From Runella defluvii (lineage in GTDB: Bacteria; Bacteroidota; Bacteroidia; Cytophagales; Spirosomataceae), in assembly GCF_014195535.1 (NCBI RefSeq), contig NZ_JACIBY010000001.1, forward strand, positions 747,748-811,747: DNA of 64,000 bases, read 5' to 3'. This document shows, piece by piece, positions 34,760 to 42,609 of the stretch. The translations under genes and the position numbers were made by a program. Numbering within the stretch: position 1 is the stretch's first letter; each line of letters opens with the position of its first letter. The notes under the pieces are model-generated. The model searched no databases, was not told where the DNA came from, and was given only the letters and a program-made list of their open reading frames with translations.

Positions 34760-35146
34760 TTAATTCAAACGATAGGGCGCAATCATGGTAAATTCGGGAA
34801 TGGCAACGTTAAACTGCTTTCCATCCACGAGGCGCTCCATGAGATAAGTGCCTACCATTTTGCCAATGCTGGTACGAAGATTACAGCCCGATACGTATTC
34901 GTGAATTTCGCCAGGTTCGAGCGTGGGTTGTTGACCCACTACGCCTTCCCCTTCTACTTCCCGAATGGTGCCATTGGAATCAAAAATATGCCAATGCCTG
35001 CGTAGAAGCTGAACGGTATGCTCGCTGTGGTTTTCGATGGTAATGCGATACGTAAACACAAAATGAGCTTGCGCCGGGCTCGAATACTCGGGCTGATACT
35101 GCGTCATAACGCTAACTCTCACACCTTCTGTTATCGCTGATGTCAT
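34760..35146 (-). CDS. apaG: ApaG family protein
   Basis: 128-residue single-domain beta-sandwich protein (DUF525/ApaG). The start is ATG 35146 (MTSAITEGV); a longer in-frame extension to 35950 runs antisense through ung and is spurious. Family features: FTYRITIENHSEHTVQLLRR (about 31-50), HWHIFDSNGTIREVEGEGVV (about 51-70), GQQPTLEPGE and YVSGCNLRTSIGKMVGTY (about 84-101). In enterobacteria apaG is linked to diadenosine tetraphosphate and cobalt resistance; in eukaryotes the domain occurs in F-box proteins. Its biochemical role is not settled. Confidence 0.95.
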   Translation of the reverse strand: MTSAITEGVRVSVMTQYQPEYSSPAQAHFVFTYRITIENHSEHTVQLLRRHWHIFDSNGTIREVEGEGVVGQQPTLEPGEIHEYVSGCNLRTSIGKMVGTYLMERLVDGKQFNVAIPEFTMIAPYRLN

Positions 35147-35164
35147 GGTTGTTTGATACTTTCC

Positions 35165-35172
35165 TAACTTTG
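35165..35172 (+). promoter_or_regulatory. Candidate -7 box TAACTTTG for ung
   Basis: Exact TAnnTTTG 58 bases upstream of the ung ATG, pointing right. It lies only 4 bases from the opposing apaG -7 box. Confidence 0.45.
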
Positions 35173-35176
35173 TAAC

Positions 35177-35207
35177 CAAAATTAGGTCGTTGTAGTTGAA
35201 AAACCAA
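35177..35207 (-). promoter_or_regulatory. Promoter for apaG: -7 box TAATTTTG and -33 TTG, 20-bp spacer
   Basis: On the plus strand CAAAATTA (35177-35184) and CAA (35205-35207) give a minus-strand TAATTTTG and TTG separated by 20 bp, 30 bases upstream of the apaG start. Confidence 0.5.
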
Positions 35208-35230
35208 TAGTTGACGCAAAAATTAGAAAA

Positions 35231-35896
35231 ATGGACGTTAAAATCGACGCTTCGTGGAAAGCTTATTTGCAATCGGAGTTTGCACAGCCGTATTTTGCTG
35301 ATTTGGTGGCATTTGTACGGGAGGAATACAAAACCCAACAAGTGTATCCGCCTGGAAAACTGATGTTTAATGCTTTTGATAAATGTCCGTTTGACCAAAC
35401 AAAAGTGGTGATTTTGGGGCAAGACCCTTACCACGGGCGCGGACAAGCCAATGGCTTGTGTTTTTCGGTTAATGACGGTGTTTCCAAACCACCATCGCTC
35501 ATCAATATTTTCAAAGAAATTCAGGAAGACCTCGGGCAGCCGTTTCCAGTATCGGGTAATTTGGAACGTTGGGCTGAGCAAGGTGTATTGCTGCTCAATT
35601 CGACGCTGACTGTACGAGAAGCAAGCCCAGGCTCGCACCAAGGGCGTGGCTGGGAGCTTTTTACGGATGCCGTCATCAAGTGTATCAACGACAAAAAAGA
35701 AGGGGTGGTGTTTATGCTTTGGGGGCGATATGCGCAAGATAAAGGAAAGATAATTGACCCCAAACGCCATTTTGTGTTGAAGGCTAAACACCCTTCGCCG
35801 ATGTCGGCCAACAGCGGCGGTTGGTTCGGAACCAAACACTTTAGCCAAGCCAATAATTACCTTCGCGGGCGCGGGCTGGGAGAAATTAGTTGGTAG
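35231..35896 (+). CDS. ung: Uracil-DNA glycosylase, family 1
   Basis: Base-excision repair enzyme of 221 aa that removes uracil from DNA. The water-activating loop is VVILGQDPYHGRGQANGLCF (about 60-79) with catalytic Asp66, the LLLNSTLTVREASPG segment (about 120-134) contacts uracil, and the DNA-intercalation loop is KHPSPMSA (about 187-194) with catalytic His188. Length and start (ATG 35231) are standard for the family. Confidence 0.98.
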   Translation: MDVKIDASWKAYLQSEFAQPYFADLVAFVREEYKTQQVYPPGKLMFNAFDKCPFDQTKVVILGQDPYHGRGQANGLCFSVNDGVSKPPSLINIFKEIQEDLGQPFPVSGNLERWAEQGVLLLNSTLTVREASPGSHQGRGWELFTDAVIKCINDKKEGVVFMLWGRYAQDKGKIIDPKRHFVLKAKHPSPMSANSGGWFGTKHFSQANNYLRGRGLGEISW

Positions 35897-35903
35897 AAAG
35901 AGG

Positions 35904-36006
35904 TTAGGTTGTGAGCCCTTGTGAGTCGGGTTGCTCACAACCCGATTCAAAAACGGGATAAGGTCAGGTTGTGAGCAACCTGACTCACAGATGCAACCCG
36001 ACGATA
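35904..36006. repeat. Intergenic GGTTG-NNNN-CAACC hairpin cluster
   Basis: CGGGTTG-CTCA-CAACCCG (35927-35944) and CAGGTTG-TGAG-CAACCTG (35965-35982) with partial copies GGTTGTGAGCCC and GCAACCCGA at the ends. It lies between the ung and mlaE stops, where it may terminate both. Confidence 0.8.
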
Positions 36007-36012
36007 CGTTTT

Positions 36013-36744
36013 TTACAAAAGCAAAAGTTGTGCGAGCAAATAATCGGCAATCAAAACGGCAATACAGCTGTTGGTTACGGCTGCGGTAGAAGCTTGACCT
36101 ACTTCGAGCGCTCCGCCTTGGGTAAAAAAGCCTTTGAAAGAAGAGATAGACGTAATCAAGAAGGCAAAAAAGACCGATTTGATGAGGGCAAAAGGAATGT
36201 TGAACGTACGGAAATCGAAACGTAAACCGCGAATATAGTCTTCAGGGGTAATGACGCCCGTTGCTACGCCTGCAACGTATCCTCCAAAGATTGAAAGAAA
36301 ACCCGAAAGGATGACCAACATGGGGAACATGACGATGGCCGCTACGATTTTGGGGAGAACCAAGTACGAAATGGAGTTGATTCCCATTACTTCAAGGGCG
36401 TCGATTTGCTCCGTAATACGCATGGTACCCAGCCCACCTGCAATGTGAGAGCCTACTTTTCCTGAAAGTACGATACACGTAATAGTGGGGGCAAATTCCA
36501 AAATACTACTGTCGCGCACAATGAGCGAAATGATGTAATTGGGAACGAAAGGGCTTACTAAGTTGTCGGCCGTTTGGACGCAAGTTACTGCCCCCAAAAA
36601 GGTCGCCACGATTGCCACGATAAAGACGGAATTGATACCAATCTCAATACATTCGTCGAGTACTAACTTTACATAGACCCGAAACTTCTCACGGTTTCGT
36701 AGCAAAGACCCTAAAAAAATAAAATACCTTCCTAACGTTTTCAT
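36013..36744 (-). CDS. mlaE: MlaE family lipid ABC transporter permease
   Basis: 243-residue inner-membrane permease of the MlaE/YrbE family, which moves phospholipids between inner and outer membrane with an ATPase and an MCE-domain protein. There are about 5 membrane helices, and the conserved family core is present: SGKVGSHIAGGLGTMRITEQ (about 104-123) followed by IDALEVMGINSISYLVLPK. No ATPase or MCE gene is adjacent in this window, which is unusual for Proteobacteria; in Bacteroidota the partners may lie elsewhere. It follows pdhA on the same strand after an 85-base gap containing an inverted repeat. Confidence 0.93.
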   Translation of the reverse strand: MKTLGRYFIFLGSLLRNREKFRVYVKLVLDECIEIGINSVFIVAIVATFLGAVTCVQTADNLVSPFVPNYIISLIVRDSSILEFAPTITCIVLSGKVGSHIAGGLGTMRITEQIDALEVMGINSISYLVLPKIVAAIVMFPMLVILSGFLSIFGGYVAGVATGVITPEDYIRGLRFDFRTFNIPFALIKSVFFAFLITSISSFKGFFTQGGALEVGQASTAAVTNSCIAVLIADYLLAQLLLL

Positions 36745-36757
36745 GGTTTTTGAGACA

Positions 36758-36823
36758 GTCGATAGTCCACAGTCGATGGTCGATGGTAAAATTACTATGG
36801 ACTATCGACTGTGGACTATCGAC
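36758..36823. repeat. 19-bp inverted repeat between mlaE and pdhA
   Basis: Perfect 19-base arms (36758-36776 and 36805-36823) built of GATAGTCCACAGTCGA and its complement, with a 28-base loop that holds a further GTCGATGG copy. It may terminate or attenuate transcription from pdhA, or be a mobile repeat. No T-run is evident. Confidence 0.8.
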
Positions 36824-36829
36824 CATTGG

Positions 36830-37849
36830 CTAATCAACAATAAACGGATAATCAGGTTCTACGTACATATCCGTAAAGATTTCAGATGGATCTGGCCACG
36901 GAGACTCTTCCGCGAATTTTACAGATTCTTCCACAATTTGTTTGATTTTGGCATCAATCGCCGCAAGATCTTCTTCAGTCGCGATGCCATTTGTCAAAAT
37001 GCGGTCTTTCGTCATTTCGATTGGGTCACGCTTTTTGTACTCTTCTACTTCCTCTTTAGTACGGTATTTTTGAGGGTCAGACATAGAGTGACCACGGTAA
37101 CGGTACGTTTTGAATTCGAGGAAAGTAGGGCCATCGCCACGGCGAGCGCGCTCAGCAGCACGGCTAACGGCGTCGTGTACGGCTTCTACATCCATGCCGT
37201 CCACGGGCTCTGATGGCATATCGTAACCTTCGCCAATGGTATATAAATCGGTCACGTTAGAAGTACGATTGACTGACGTACCCATGGCGTATCCGTTGTT
37301 TTCAACGACGAAAATCACGGGGAGTTTCCACGTCATTGCCATGTTAAACGCTTCGTGTAGTGCACCTTGGCGAACGGCTCCGTCACCAAAAAAGCACATA
37401 CAAAGGTTTGATGTCTTGTTGTATTTTTCCGCAAAAGCAATACCAGCACCTAGTGGAATTTGCGCTCCTACGATACCATGGCCGCCAATGAAATTATGCT
37501 CTTTGTCAAAAATGTGCATGGAGCCGCCTTTTCCTTTGGTCGTACCCGTTGCTTTTCCGTACAACTCGGCCATAATGGCTTTAGGTTCTGTACCTAGCGC
37601 CAATGGGAAGCCGTGGTCGCGGTAAGCTGTAATCCACTTGTCGTCTTTGGTAAGGGCACTGACACTTCCTGAAGAGCAGGCTTCCTGACCAATATAAAGG
37701 TGACAAAAACCACGTATTTTTTGTTGCCCATAGAGTTGTCCTGCTTTTTCTTCAAACTTACGTTGAAGCAACATCGACTCATACCAATACATGTATCTCT
37801 CTTTGGGATGGGTTATTTTAGCTGGGGTTGCTTTGGTTTTGGTTGCCAT
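36830..37849 (-). CDS. pdhA: Pyruvate dehydrogenase E1 component, alpha subunit
   Basis: 339-residue thiamine-diphosphate enzyme subunit that, with E1 beta, decarboxylates pyruvate to feed acetyl-CoA formation. The ThDP/Mg motif begins GDGAVRQG (about 154-161) and ends VVENN (about 183-187). The phosphorylation-loop region YRYRGHSMSDPQKYR (about 253-267) and the N-terminal MLLQRKFEEKAGQLYGQQKI are typical of E1 alpha. The E1 beta and E2 genes are not adjacent. An alternative is a branched-chain 2-oxoacid E1 alpha, but motif YIGQEACSSGSVSALTKDD favours pyruvate. Confidence 0.94.
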   Translation of the reverse strand: MATKTKATPAKITHPKERYMYWYESMLLQRKFEEKAGQLYGQQKIRGFCHLYIGQEACSSGSVSALTKDDKWITAYRDHGFPLALGTEPKAIMAELYGKATGTTKGKGGSMHIFDKEHNFIGGHGIVGAQIPLGAGIAFAEKYNKTSNLCMCFFGDGAVRQGALHEAFNMAMTWKLPVIFVVENNGYAMGTSVNRTSNVTDLYTIGEGYDMPSEPVDGMDVEAVHDAVSRAAERARRGDGPTFLEFKTYRYRGHSMSDPQKYRTKEEVEEYKKRDPIEMTKDRILTNGIATEEDLAAIDAKIKQIVEESVKFAEESPWPDPSEIFTDMYVEPDYPFIVD

Positions 37850-37907
37850 TTTTTACAATAAATAAGGTTTTCTGGTCAAACAATGAACGGTGAACTGTTG
37901 ACTGTTC

Positions 37908-37915
37908 TATCTTTG
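37908..37915 (+). promoter_or_regulatory. Candidate -7 box TATCTTTG for recF
   Basis: Exact TAnnTTTG 29 bases upstream of the recF ATG. No -33 TTG at the standard distance. Confidence 0.4.
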
Positions 37916-37944
37916 CCACGCGAAATTAAGCATAAAACCATTCA

Positions 37945-39042
37945 ATGCCACAGCTATACCTAGAAAAACTCCAACTTATGGGATTTAAAAACTACGAAGA
38001 GGGACGTTTTGAGTTTAGTCGTTCCCTCAACTGTATCGTGGGGGAAAACGGTAGTGGCAAAACCAATTTGCTCGACGCTATTTATTGGTTGGGGCTGACC
38101 AAAAGCGCGTTTCAGGTGCAAGATGCTTTTAGCATTCAGCACGAAGCTGATTTTATGATGGTGGATGGGGTATTCTGGAAAGATCATAAAACTGTCCAAA
38201 TTACGTGCAGTTTGCAGCGCGGACAACGAAAAGTAATTTTGTCCGACAAAAAGCCGTATGAGCGTATCAGCGACCACATTGGGCTGTATCCTGTGGTGTT
38301 GGTAGCGCCCAATGATACTGATTTAGTCCGCGACGGGAGCGAAGAACGACGCCGTTTTTTTGACGGGGTATTGTCGCAGCTTGATCAACACTATCTCCAA
38401 AATTTGCTTCAATACAATAAATTATTGGCGCAACGCAACGGCGTTTTGAAGCTATTTTACGACCGCCGCTACGTGGACGATGATTTGCTAGATACGTACG
38501 ACGAGCCACTTGTTGCGCTCGCTAACCGAATTTTTGAACGTCGTCAGCGCTTTTTGGAAGGTTTTGAGCCTTTGGTGCAGCACTATTATTCGTTTTTGGG
38601 AGAGGGGCGAGAGTCCGTAACGATTAAGTACGAATCAGAAGTTGAAAGCCTCGATTTTCGTGATCATTTTCGGGCGCATAGGTCGCGCGATTTGAATGCC
38701 CAACGGACACTCATGGGCATCCATAAAGATGATTTTGGGTTTGAAATGGACGGGGTAGCGCTACGGAAATTTGGTTCGCAAGGACAGCAAAAGTCGTTTG
38801 TGTTGGCCTTGAAATTGGCTCAATTTGACCTTATTGCCATTGAAAAAGAAATGAAGCCGTTGTTGTTGCTCGATGATATCTTTGATAAACTCGACGACCG
38901 ACGTATCCAAAAACTGATACAATTGGTTGAAAATGATACTTTTGGTCAAGTATTTTTGACTGATGCCCGTCCCGAACGAACGCGAGCGTTGTTGAAAGAT
39001 ACGGTGGCAGAAGTACGTTATTTTGTATCAGGAACGACCTAA
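37945..39042 (+). CDS. recF: DNA replication/repair protein RecF
   Basis: 365-residue ABC/SMC-like ATPase that loads RecA at gapped DNA with RecO and RecR. Walker A GENGSGKTN (33-41), the signature region LRKFGSQGQQKSFVLALKLA (about 271-290) and Walker B PLLLLDDIFDKLDDRR (about 303-318) are all present, with the N-terminal LEKLQLMGFKNYEEG typical of the family. Length is standard. It is isolated here rather than in a dnaA-dnaN-recF cluster. Confidence 0.97.
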   Translation: MPQLYLEKLQLMGFKNYEEGRFEFSRSLNCIVGENGSGKTNLLDAIYWLGLTKSAFQVQDAFSIQHEADFMMVDGVFWKDHKTVQITCSLQRGQRKVILSDKKPYERISDHIGLYPVVLVAPNDTDLVRDGSEERRRFFDGVLSQLDQHYLQNLLQYNKLLAQRNGVLKLFYDRRYVDDDLLDTYDEPLVALANRIFERRQRFLEGFEPLVQHYYSFLGEGRESVTIKYESEVESLDFRDHFRAHRSRDLNAQRTLMGIHKDDFGFEMDGVALRKFGSQGQQKSFVLALKLAQFDLIAIEKEMKPLLLLDDIFDKLDDRRIQKLIQLVENDTFGQVFLTDARPERTRALLKDTVAEVRYFVSGTT

Positions 39043-39081
39043 TTGATTGAAATTTTGAAGAAAAAATAACCTTAAAATTGT

Positions 39082-39306
39082 ATGAATAATCCGCAAGCCA
39101 ATAATCCGTTACACGGCATTACCCTCGAAATGATGTTACATCATTTGGTGGCACATTATGGATGGGAAACCATGGCCGAATACGTCAACATCCGCTGTTT
39201 TCAATTTGACCCCAGTATCAAATCAAGCCTAGCATTCCTTCGTAAAACTCCGTGGGCGAGGCAAAAAGTAGAAACGCTCTATTTGATGAGTTTGGACGAA
39301 AAGTAA
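39082..39306 (+). CDS. VF530 (DUF2132) family small DNA-binding-like protein
   Basis: 74-residue protein of the VF530/DUF2132 family: [20 protein letters not shown] followed by [20 protein letters not shown] and [18 protein letters not shown]. The family is described as having a DNA-binding-like fold, but its cellular role is unknown. It starts 39 bases after recF on the same strand and its stop is 17 bases from that of the converging ABC exporter gene. Confidence 0.92.
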   Translation: MNNPQANNPLHGITLEMMLHHLVAHYGWETMAEYVNIRCFQFDPSIKSSLAFLRKTPWARQKVETLYLMSLDEK

Positions 39307-39323
39307 GCAAGGTTTGGCGTGTT

Positions 39324-41105
39324 TTACACCTCTTCGCCTTGCAACTGCTTGTCGTATAGTTCTTTGTAAGAGCCGTTTCGTTCGAGAAGCTCGGTGTGCG
39401 TACCTTGTTCGATGATTTCTCCGTCGTTTAAAACCACGATGAAATCGGCGAGTTTGGCCGACGACACACGGTGAGAAATAATCACCGAGGTGCGGTCTTG
39501 CATGATACGTTGGAGGTTGCTCAAAATCGTGTTTTCGGTTTGCGTATCTACGGCAGAAAGGCAATCGTCCAAAATCAAAATTTTAGGGTCGCGGGCAATG
39601 GCGCGCGCAATCGAAAGCCGCTGTTTTTGGCCACCCGACAGCGTGATGCCGCGTTCGCCTACTTTGGTGTCAAATCCTTCGGGGAAATCAATGATATTGG
39701 TGTACAAATCAGCGTCTTTGGCTGCTTGTTCAATTTTAGAAAACGGCAAGCCTGTTGTTCCAAACGCTACGTTTTGAGCAATAGAATCTGAAAACAAAAA
39801 CACGTCTTGAGGCACGTAGCCTGTTTGGCTTCGGAGCGATTGAAGGTTATACTCTTTGAGCGGAACACCATCCACCAAAATCTGCCCTTCGGTAGGGTCG
39901 TACAAACGCGTGAGAAGGCTGGCTACGGTACTTTTTCCCGAACCTGTTGTTCCCAAAATAGCGACCGTTTCCCCTGCTTTTACGCTTAGATTAAAATGCT
40001 TGATGGCTTTGATGCCCGTGTCGGGATAAACAAACGAAACATTGTCAAAACGGATGGCGCCTTGAATGTCGCGTACTGTATTTTTCTCCGAAACAATGTC
40101 GGTTTTAGTGGTCAAAAACTCATTGATACGTACCTGCGACGCCGCCGCTCGTTGGGTTTGGCTGGTTGTCCAACCAAGGGCCATCACGGGCCATGTTAGC
40201 ATACTTACGTACAAAATAAACTCAGTGATGTTGCCAGGGGTGAGCCGTCCTGCCATGATTTCCTGCCCACCAATATACACGACGAGAATGTTACTCAAGC
40301 CTACCAAGACCACAATAAAGGGATAAAACAGCGAATCGACGAGGGTCAATCCAAGCGATTTGTTGCGGTAATCGTTGCTTTGATTGATAAAATGGCGAAG
40401 TTGTTCCCGCTCCCGAACGAAGGCTTTGACCACCCGAATGCCTGAAAACGATTCTTGCACAAACGTCGAAACCGATGAAAGCTGCGCCTGCAATGCCTCC
40501 GAGCGTTTCATGATGATGTTGTTGACGTAATAAATACTCAACGACAAGACAGGCAACGGCAGCAAAACGTAAAAAGTCAGTTTGGCGTTGACCGAAACCA
40601 TGTAGCTAATCACCAAAATAAACAGTGTAATGAGGTTGATGCCGTACATAATTGACGGCCCTACGTACATCCGCACCTTGCTGACATCTTCCGAAATCCG
40701 CGCCATGAGGTCGCCCGTGTTGTGGCGTCGATAAAAACTCAGCGGCAGGGTTTGGTAGTGGGCATAAATCTCGTTCTTGAGGTCAAATTCGATGTGCCGC
40801 GACATCACAATGAGCGTTTGCCGCACCATAAACAAGAAAACCCCTTTCAGCAGCGCCATGGCCAAAATCAACATCCCGTACAATAAGATACTGAAGGCAA
40901 AAATGTCGTAAAAACTGGACTGAATTTTGGAGCCTTCAAACAAAAAATAAACGTCGAGGGTATCTTTTACCAAGTCGAGGGCATAGCGAACCAATTGGGC
41001 GGGAATGATGCCAAAAAGGTTGGAAATAATGGTAAAAAGTGTTCCAAGGATAAGGTACCACTTGTATTTGACGAGGTATTTGTTGAGGTGGGCAAGTGCT
41101 TTCAA
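39324..41105 (-). CDS. ABC exporter, fused membrane and ATPase domains (MsbA/MdlA-like)
   Basis: 593-residue half-transporter that works as a dimer. Six membrane helices (about 15-325; an odd feature is a charged insert near DTLDVYFLFEGSKIQSS) precede an ABC domain with Walker A GTTGSGKST (about 386-394), Q-loop, signature LSGGQKQR (about 487-494) and Walker B ILILDDCLSAVD (about 507-518), then the switch histidine in VIISHRVSS. Substrate could be lipid or drug. The start is TTG at 41105; the frame has a stop six codons upstream and no ATG between. It converges on VF530. Confidence 0.94.
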   Translation of the reverse strand: MKALAHLNKYLVKYKWYLILGTLFTIISNLFGIIPAQLVRYALDLVKDTLDVYFLFEGSKIQSSFYDIFAFSILLYGMLILAMALLKGVFLFMVRQTLIVMSRHIEFDLKNEIYAHYQTLPLSFYRRHNTGDLMARISEDVSKVRMYVGPSIMYGINLITLFILVISYMVSVNAKLTFYVLLPLPVLSLSIYYVNNIIMKRSEALQAQLSSVSTFVQESFSGIRVVKAFVREREQLRHFINQSNDYRNKSLGLTLVDSLFYPFIVVLVGLSNILVVYIGGQEIMAGRLTPGNITEFILYVSMLTWPVMALGWTTSQTQRAAASQVRINEFLTTKTDIVSEKNTVRDIQGAIRFDNVSFVYPDTGIKAIKHFNLSVKAGETVAILGTTGSGKSTVASLLTRLYDPTEGQILVDGVPLKEYNLQSLRSQTGYVPQDVFLFSDSIAQNVAFGTTGLPFSKIEQAAKDADLYTNIIDFPEGFDTKVGERGITLSGGQKQRLSIARAIARDPKILILDDCLSAVDTQTENTILSNLQRIMQDRTSVIISHRVSSAKLADFIVVLNDGEIIEQGTHTELLERNGSYKELYDKQLQGEEV

Positions 41106-41245
41106 AGGCGCGCGAATTGGTTACGTTTGCTGTTTGGTATGATGGTCTAACATTATTTTTACGGAAAACGTTTGCGATAAACGTTGATTCCCTTACAAAA
41201 CCAATGTCATCTGTAGTTTTCACACAGCCTGTAAAATAGAATTCC

Positions 41246-42532
41246 TCAAGGTACCGTCTCCAACATCCAATCAAATGGTTTTTTAGCCAAAGGGAATGTT
41301 TTGTTTTTTCTCTTTAATACCACTTTCAACGAGTCATTTTGCACTTTTCCTTTGAGGATTACGGTGTTGGTGTCGGGTAAAGTGCATTGGAGAATAAACA
41401 AATTAGCACTATCGCTGGAGCGTTTTTTAAAGGAAATGGTTTGGTGCAAAGAGTCTAATTTATAACCAAAATACGCCCGTCCGTAACGAATTCTGAACAG
41501 CGTGTCGGTGGTCTGAATGCTTCCGCTGTTGTTTTTCTCAAAAATCACGTCCTTCCAGCGGAGGCTATCGGTTGCCATTCGCCCTGAGGTTTCAAACGAA
41601 GCTACGTCGAAAATACCCGTCGTCAAGACTTCTTTGGGAGGGGCGTCGTTGAAAGGATGAAGGCTTGATTGGTAGGAAGAGTAAAAAGGAAAAACGATAA
41701 ATAAACCGATGAAAACAACTTTCAACAAAATACGGGTCGTTTGCATCCATTTTTCGGAAAATGCGTACGCAGGAGGCAGTGGTTCGGTAGGCTGATTGAG
41801 AACAAAGAAGCGAAGAAGACGCTGGGCATCTGTCAGGAGTAAAATACAACTAAACACAAACAAGTGCATCGAAAACAGCTTTACAGGGATGTTGTAAGCC
41901 AAATTCATCATTGCCACGTTTAGAAAAACGCCCGCAGCCACCAACGCACCCAAGGTACTTGTGCGTCGGAAAATGAGCAAAGCCCCCGCTACGCATTCCA
42001 TCACTCCCGAAAATACCTCGTAGGGCTGCGAATACCCAATAAAAAACCAAGCAAGCCGCATTGGTGACAAATCGCCAATGGGAGTGGCGAATTGGCTCAA
42101 ATTGGGAAAAGGCATTTGTTGAGCATACACTTTGATAATCCCGTACACGAACGAAACCATGCTGACGTAATACCGAAGCCCTACAATAAGCCAATAGTAG
42201 GCAGTTTCGTAGCTTGGCCTTTTGCGGTCGAGCAGCGACCAAAGTGCCGTTCCGACGAGGGCCATGAGGCTATGAAAGCATAATGCTGCGTAGCCAAACG
42301 AGGTGTCGCCGCTACCCGCCACGGGCACTAATACGTCCTTGATATGAAACAAGTACTGGTTGAGCCATTCTATCACTGCTTTTTCAGCGGCGGTATAAAT
42401 GCCGTACACCGTGTTTATTAAAGGCAGCTGCGCAAAACCAAAGAAATTGATGCAGTAAAAACCAAGGTAAATGGCTGTGAAACGAAAAATGACTTTGCGC
42501 CAAAGTGGCCAATCGGAGGGTGATGTTATCAT
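41246..42532 (-). CDS. DoxX-like integral membrane protein with C-terminal soluble domain
   Basis: 428 residues. The N-terminal ~270 residues hold about 7-8 membrane helices; GYSQPYEVFSGVMECVAGALL (about 171-191) followed by FRRTSTLGALVAAGVF resembles the DoxX/HTTM-like core. After the last helix (about 275-295) a ~130-residue region rich in beta strands follows, for example KDVIFEKNNSGSIQTTDTLF and GRAYFGYKLDSLHQTISFKK. Similar proteins in Bacteroidota are labelled 'DoxX family'; no function is established. It is 140 bases upstream of the ABC exporter on the same strand and may share a transcript. Confidence 0.75.
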   Translation of the reverse strand: MITSPSDWPLWRKVIFRFTAIYLGFYCINFFGFAQLPLINTVYGIYTAAEKAVIEWLNQYLFHIKDVLVPVAGSGDTSFGYAALCFHSLMALVGTALWSLLDRKRPSYETAYYWLIVGLRYYVSMVSFVYGIIKVYAQQMPFPNLSQFATPIGDLSPMRLAWFFIGYSQPYEVFSGVMECVAGALLIFRRTSTLGALVAAGVFLNVAMMNLAYNIPVKLFSMHLFVFSCILLLTDAQRLLRFFVLNQPTEPLPPAYAFSEKWMQTTRILLKVVFIGLFIVFPFYSSYQSSLHPFNDAPPKEVLTTGIFDVASFETSGRMATDSLRWKDVIFEKNNSGSIQTTDTLFRIRYGRAYFGYKLDSLHQTISFKKRSSDSANLFILQCTLPDTNTVILKGKVQNDSLKVVLKRKNKTFPLAKKPFDWMLETVP

Positions 42533-42609
42533 GTAACAAAAGGAAAGAGGTTTGTTATTTTAGGGCTATTTACAAAAAAACAAAAAATAGCTAACTTGTG
42601 CTCAATTCT

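Noticed and set aside
35147-35950. Long N-terminal extension of ApaG (total 396 codons)
   Set aside because: It runs antisense through the whole ung gene; ApaG is normally about 125 residues and a good ATG is at 35146.
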